Source of the DNA: JBDIAG01 sp963835085
GTDB lineage: Bacteria > Actinomycetota > Actinomycetes > Actinomycetales > CAWJMD01
DNA: 64,000 nucleotides
Direction of reading: 5' to 3'
Assembly: GCA_963835085.1 (NCBI GenBank)
Contig: CAWIED010000001.1
Coordinates: forward strand, 2,790,001 to 2,854,000
In this document: positions 63,285-64,000 of the stretch, piece after piece
How the letters are laid out: each line of letters opens with the position of its first letter
Position numbering within the stretch: the first letter of the stretch is position 1
The notes under the pieces: generated by a model
Database searches by the model: none
Told to the model about the DNA's origin: nothing
Seen by the model: the letters and a program-made list of their open reading frames with translations, nothing else
Position numbers and translations under genes: made by a program

Positions 63285-63499
63285 GTACTCCTACTCCGGC
63301 AAGGGGCCGCTGGAAGGAGGCCACGGGACGTGCCGCGGTAGGGCCCGGATGGCTGCCTAGGCTACCGCTCGTCGCACCCGGCTGCGGGAGAGCTCGTGGT
63401 GGTGCTGGATGTGGTTGGTGCACGCTGCGTGCAGGTGGGTGGTGTGGAACGCGCCCTTAGTGGGCGGAGGAGCGGAGCCGGGCGATCGATGGATGTAGC
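63285..63499. other. Upstream region of the cis-prenyltransferase gene
   Basis: About 215 bp. The minus-strand promoter of the prenyltransferase must lie here, but I see no convincing -35/-10 pair. No supportable coding sequence; the strand-specific readings through the repeats to the right are artefacts. Confidence 0.4.
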
Positions 63500-63670
63500 T
63501 GAGCGACGGCGGACAGAGCCGGGCGACGGTATGCCGCTGTCTGCCCGGGTCTTCCGCATAGGGCGGTTTCGAGGGTCGCGGGCCAGGAAGCTTTTCCTGC
63601 GCTATGACAAGGCCCCGTCCGGCGGGGCATTGCCATAGCGGGCAGAAACCACCCCCTTTCACAGCCCTGC
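63500..63670 (-). repeat. Dispersed element, copy 3, inverted relative to copy 1
   Basis: The core palindrome CTATGACAAGGCCCC / GGGGCATTGCCATAG is at 63602-63638. Reading the minus strand, the segment matches 4271-4436 through GCAGGAAAAGC, CCTCGAAACCGCCCT, GACCCGGGCAG and CCCGGCTCTGTCCGCC, with scattered differences. Copies 1 and 3 thus lie in inverted orientation 59 kb apart. Confidence 0.75.
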
Positions 63671-63699
63671 AGGACCGGACTCGACCCGGCACGGTCCGG

Positions 63700-63970
63700 A
63701 GTCGTTGGGTGGTGCCGTCCGAGGTGTATTCGCCCCAGTTGGCACCAGGTTGAGTGCCGGAACCGGGATTGAGGTCGTTGGGTGGTGCCGTCCGCGGTGT
63801 ATTTGCCGCAGTTGGCACCCGGTTGAGCGCCGGAACCGGGGTCGGGGACATTCGGTGGTGCCGTCCGCGGCGTATTCACCCCGGTTGGCACCTGGTCGAG
63901 TGCCCGAACCGGGGTCGAGATCATCCGGTGGTGCCGTCCGCGGCGTATCCCCCGCGGTCGGACCAAACGG
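63700..63970. repeat. Tandem array with a 73-bp period
   Basis: GGTGCCGTCC recurs at 63711, 63784, 63857 and 63930, exactly 73 bp apart. Each unit also carries GTTGGCACC and CCGGAACCGGG with small differences, and the array fades after about 3.6 units. GGTGCC and GGCACC inside each unit can pair. Since 73 is not a multiple of three, the repeats cannot encode a periodic protein. Confidence 0.85.
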
Positions 63971-64000
63971 CATTTCCTTTAGCGCGCAGCGATCGCCGCG

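Noticed and set aside
63700..63970. CRISPR array
   Set aside because: Units are contiguous 73-bp copies without short repeats and unique spacers, and no cas gene is in the window.
63357..63973. Minus-strand proteins with repeated Gly-Thr-Gln-Pro-Gly-Ala-type peptides
   Set aside because: The 73-bp unit changes frame at each repeat, so no continuous repeat protein exists; the region is better explained as non-coding tandem DNA.

Overview
The window is GC-rich and gene-dense and looks like a chromosomal segment of a high-GC actinomycete, possibly in the Propionibacteriales (order-level guess only). Indicators are a DtxR/IdeR-type iron box, several start codons placed 6-7 nt after a TANNNT box (leaderless transcription), PIN-PhoH, DUF4245, a cis-prenyltransferase of the short actinobacterial type, a FolP2-like protein next to a GpgS-like protein, and a roc/ddaH/lrp cluster laid out as I recall it from Mycobacterium. 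I found no rRNA, tRNA, CRISPR array, phage or complete insertion sequence.

Layout. 1-4.2 kb: uppP, a NodB-like lipoprotein, a frameshifted YncE-type beta-propeller lipoprotein and a VIT-family membrane protein. 4.6-14.7 kb, minus strand: a complete peptide-type ABC importer (oppABCDF order), a CaiD-like crotonobetainyl-CoA hydratase and a broken ADP-forming acyl-CoA ligase. 14.8-18.7 kb: a LacI regulator diverging from a Gfo/Idh/MocA dehydrogenase and a TIM-barrel isomerase. 18.8-28.9 kb, minus strand: a nine-gene run with a second peptide-type importer, a serine hydrolase, the three enzymes that turn L-carnitine into glycine betaine (BKACE, L-carnitine dehydrogenase, betainyl-CoA thioesterase) and an acyl-CoA dehydrogenase, with a divergent IclR regulator. 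30-36.5 kb: small accessory genes, two decayed oxidoreductase remnants and a vapBC module. 36.5-48.7 kb: mostly core genes (ychF, rmuC, ispH, xseA, xseB, folP-like, a lytic-transglycosylase-like protein, ogt). 49-58 kb: TetR, hydrolase, PhoH and the lrp/ddaH/rocD/permease/binding-protein arginine-ornithine cluster. 58-62.5 kb: bfr/bfd under an iron box and a small acyl-CoA catabolic set with a GntR regulator. The end holds a cis-prenyltransferase, a dispersed palindromic element and a 73-bp tandem array.

The main biological story is quaternary-ammonium catabolism. The two blocks between 4.6 and 28.9 kb together could convert gamma-butyrobetaine or carnitine (perhaps also acylcarnitines) to glycine betaine plus acetoacetate: import, CoA activation, acyl-CoA dehydrogenation, CaiD hydration, CoA release, dehydrogenation to 3-dehydrocarnitine, acetyl-CoA-dependent cleavage, thioesterase. 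The last three steps are well supported by sequence; the rest is inference.

Four otherwise intact genes (YncE lipoprotein, ADP-forming ligase, fused DppDF ATPase, GntR) each carry a single-base frame break in a G/C-rich tract. These are either assembly errors or real decay and should be checked against reads before these genes are called dead.
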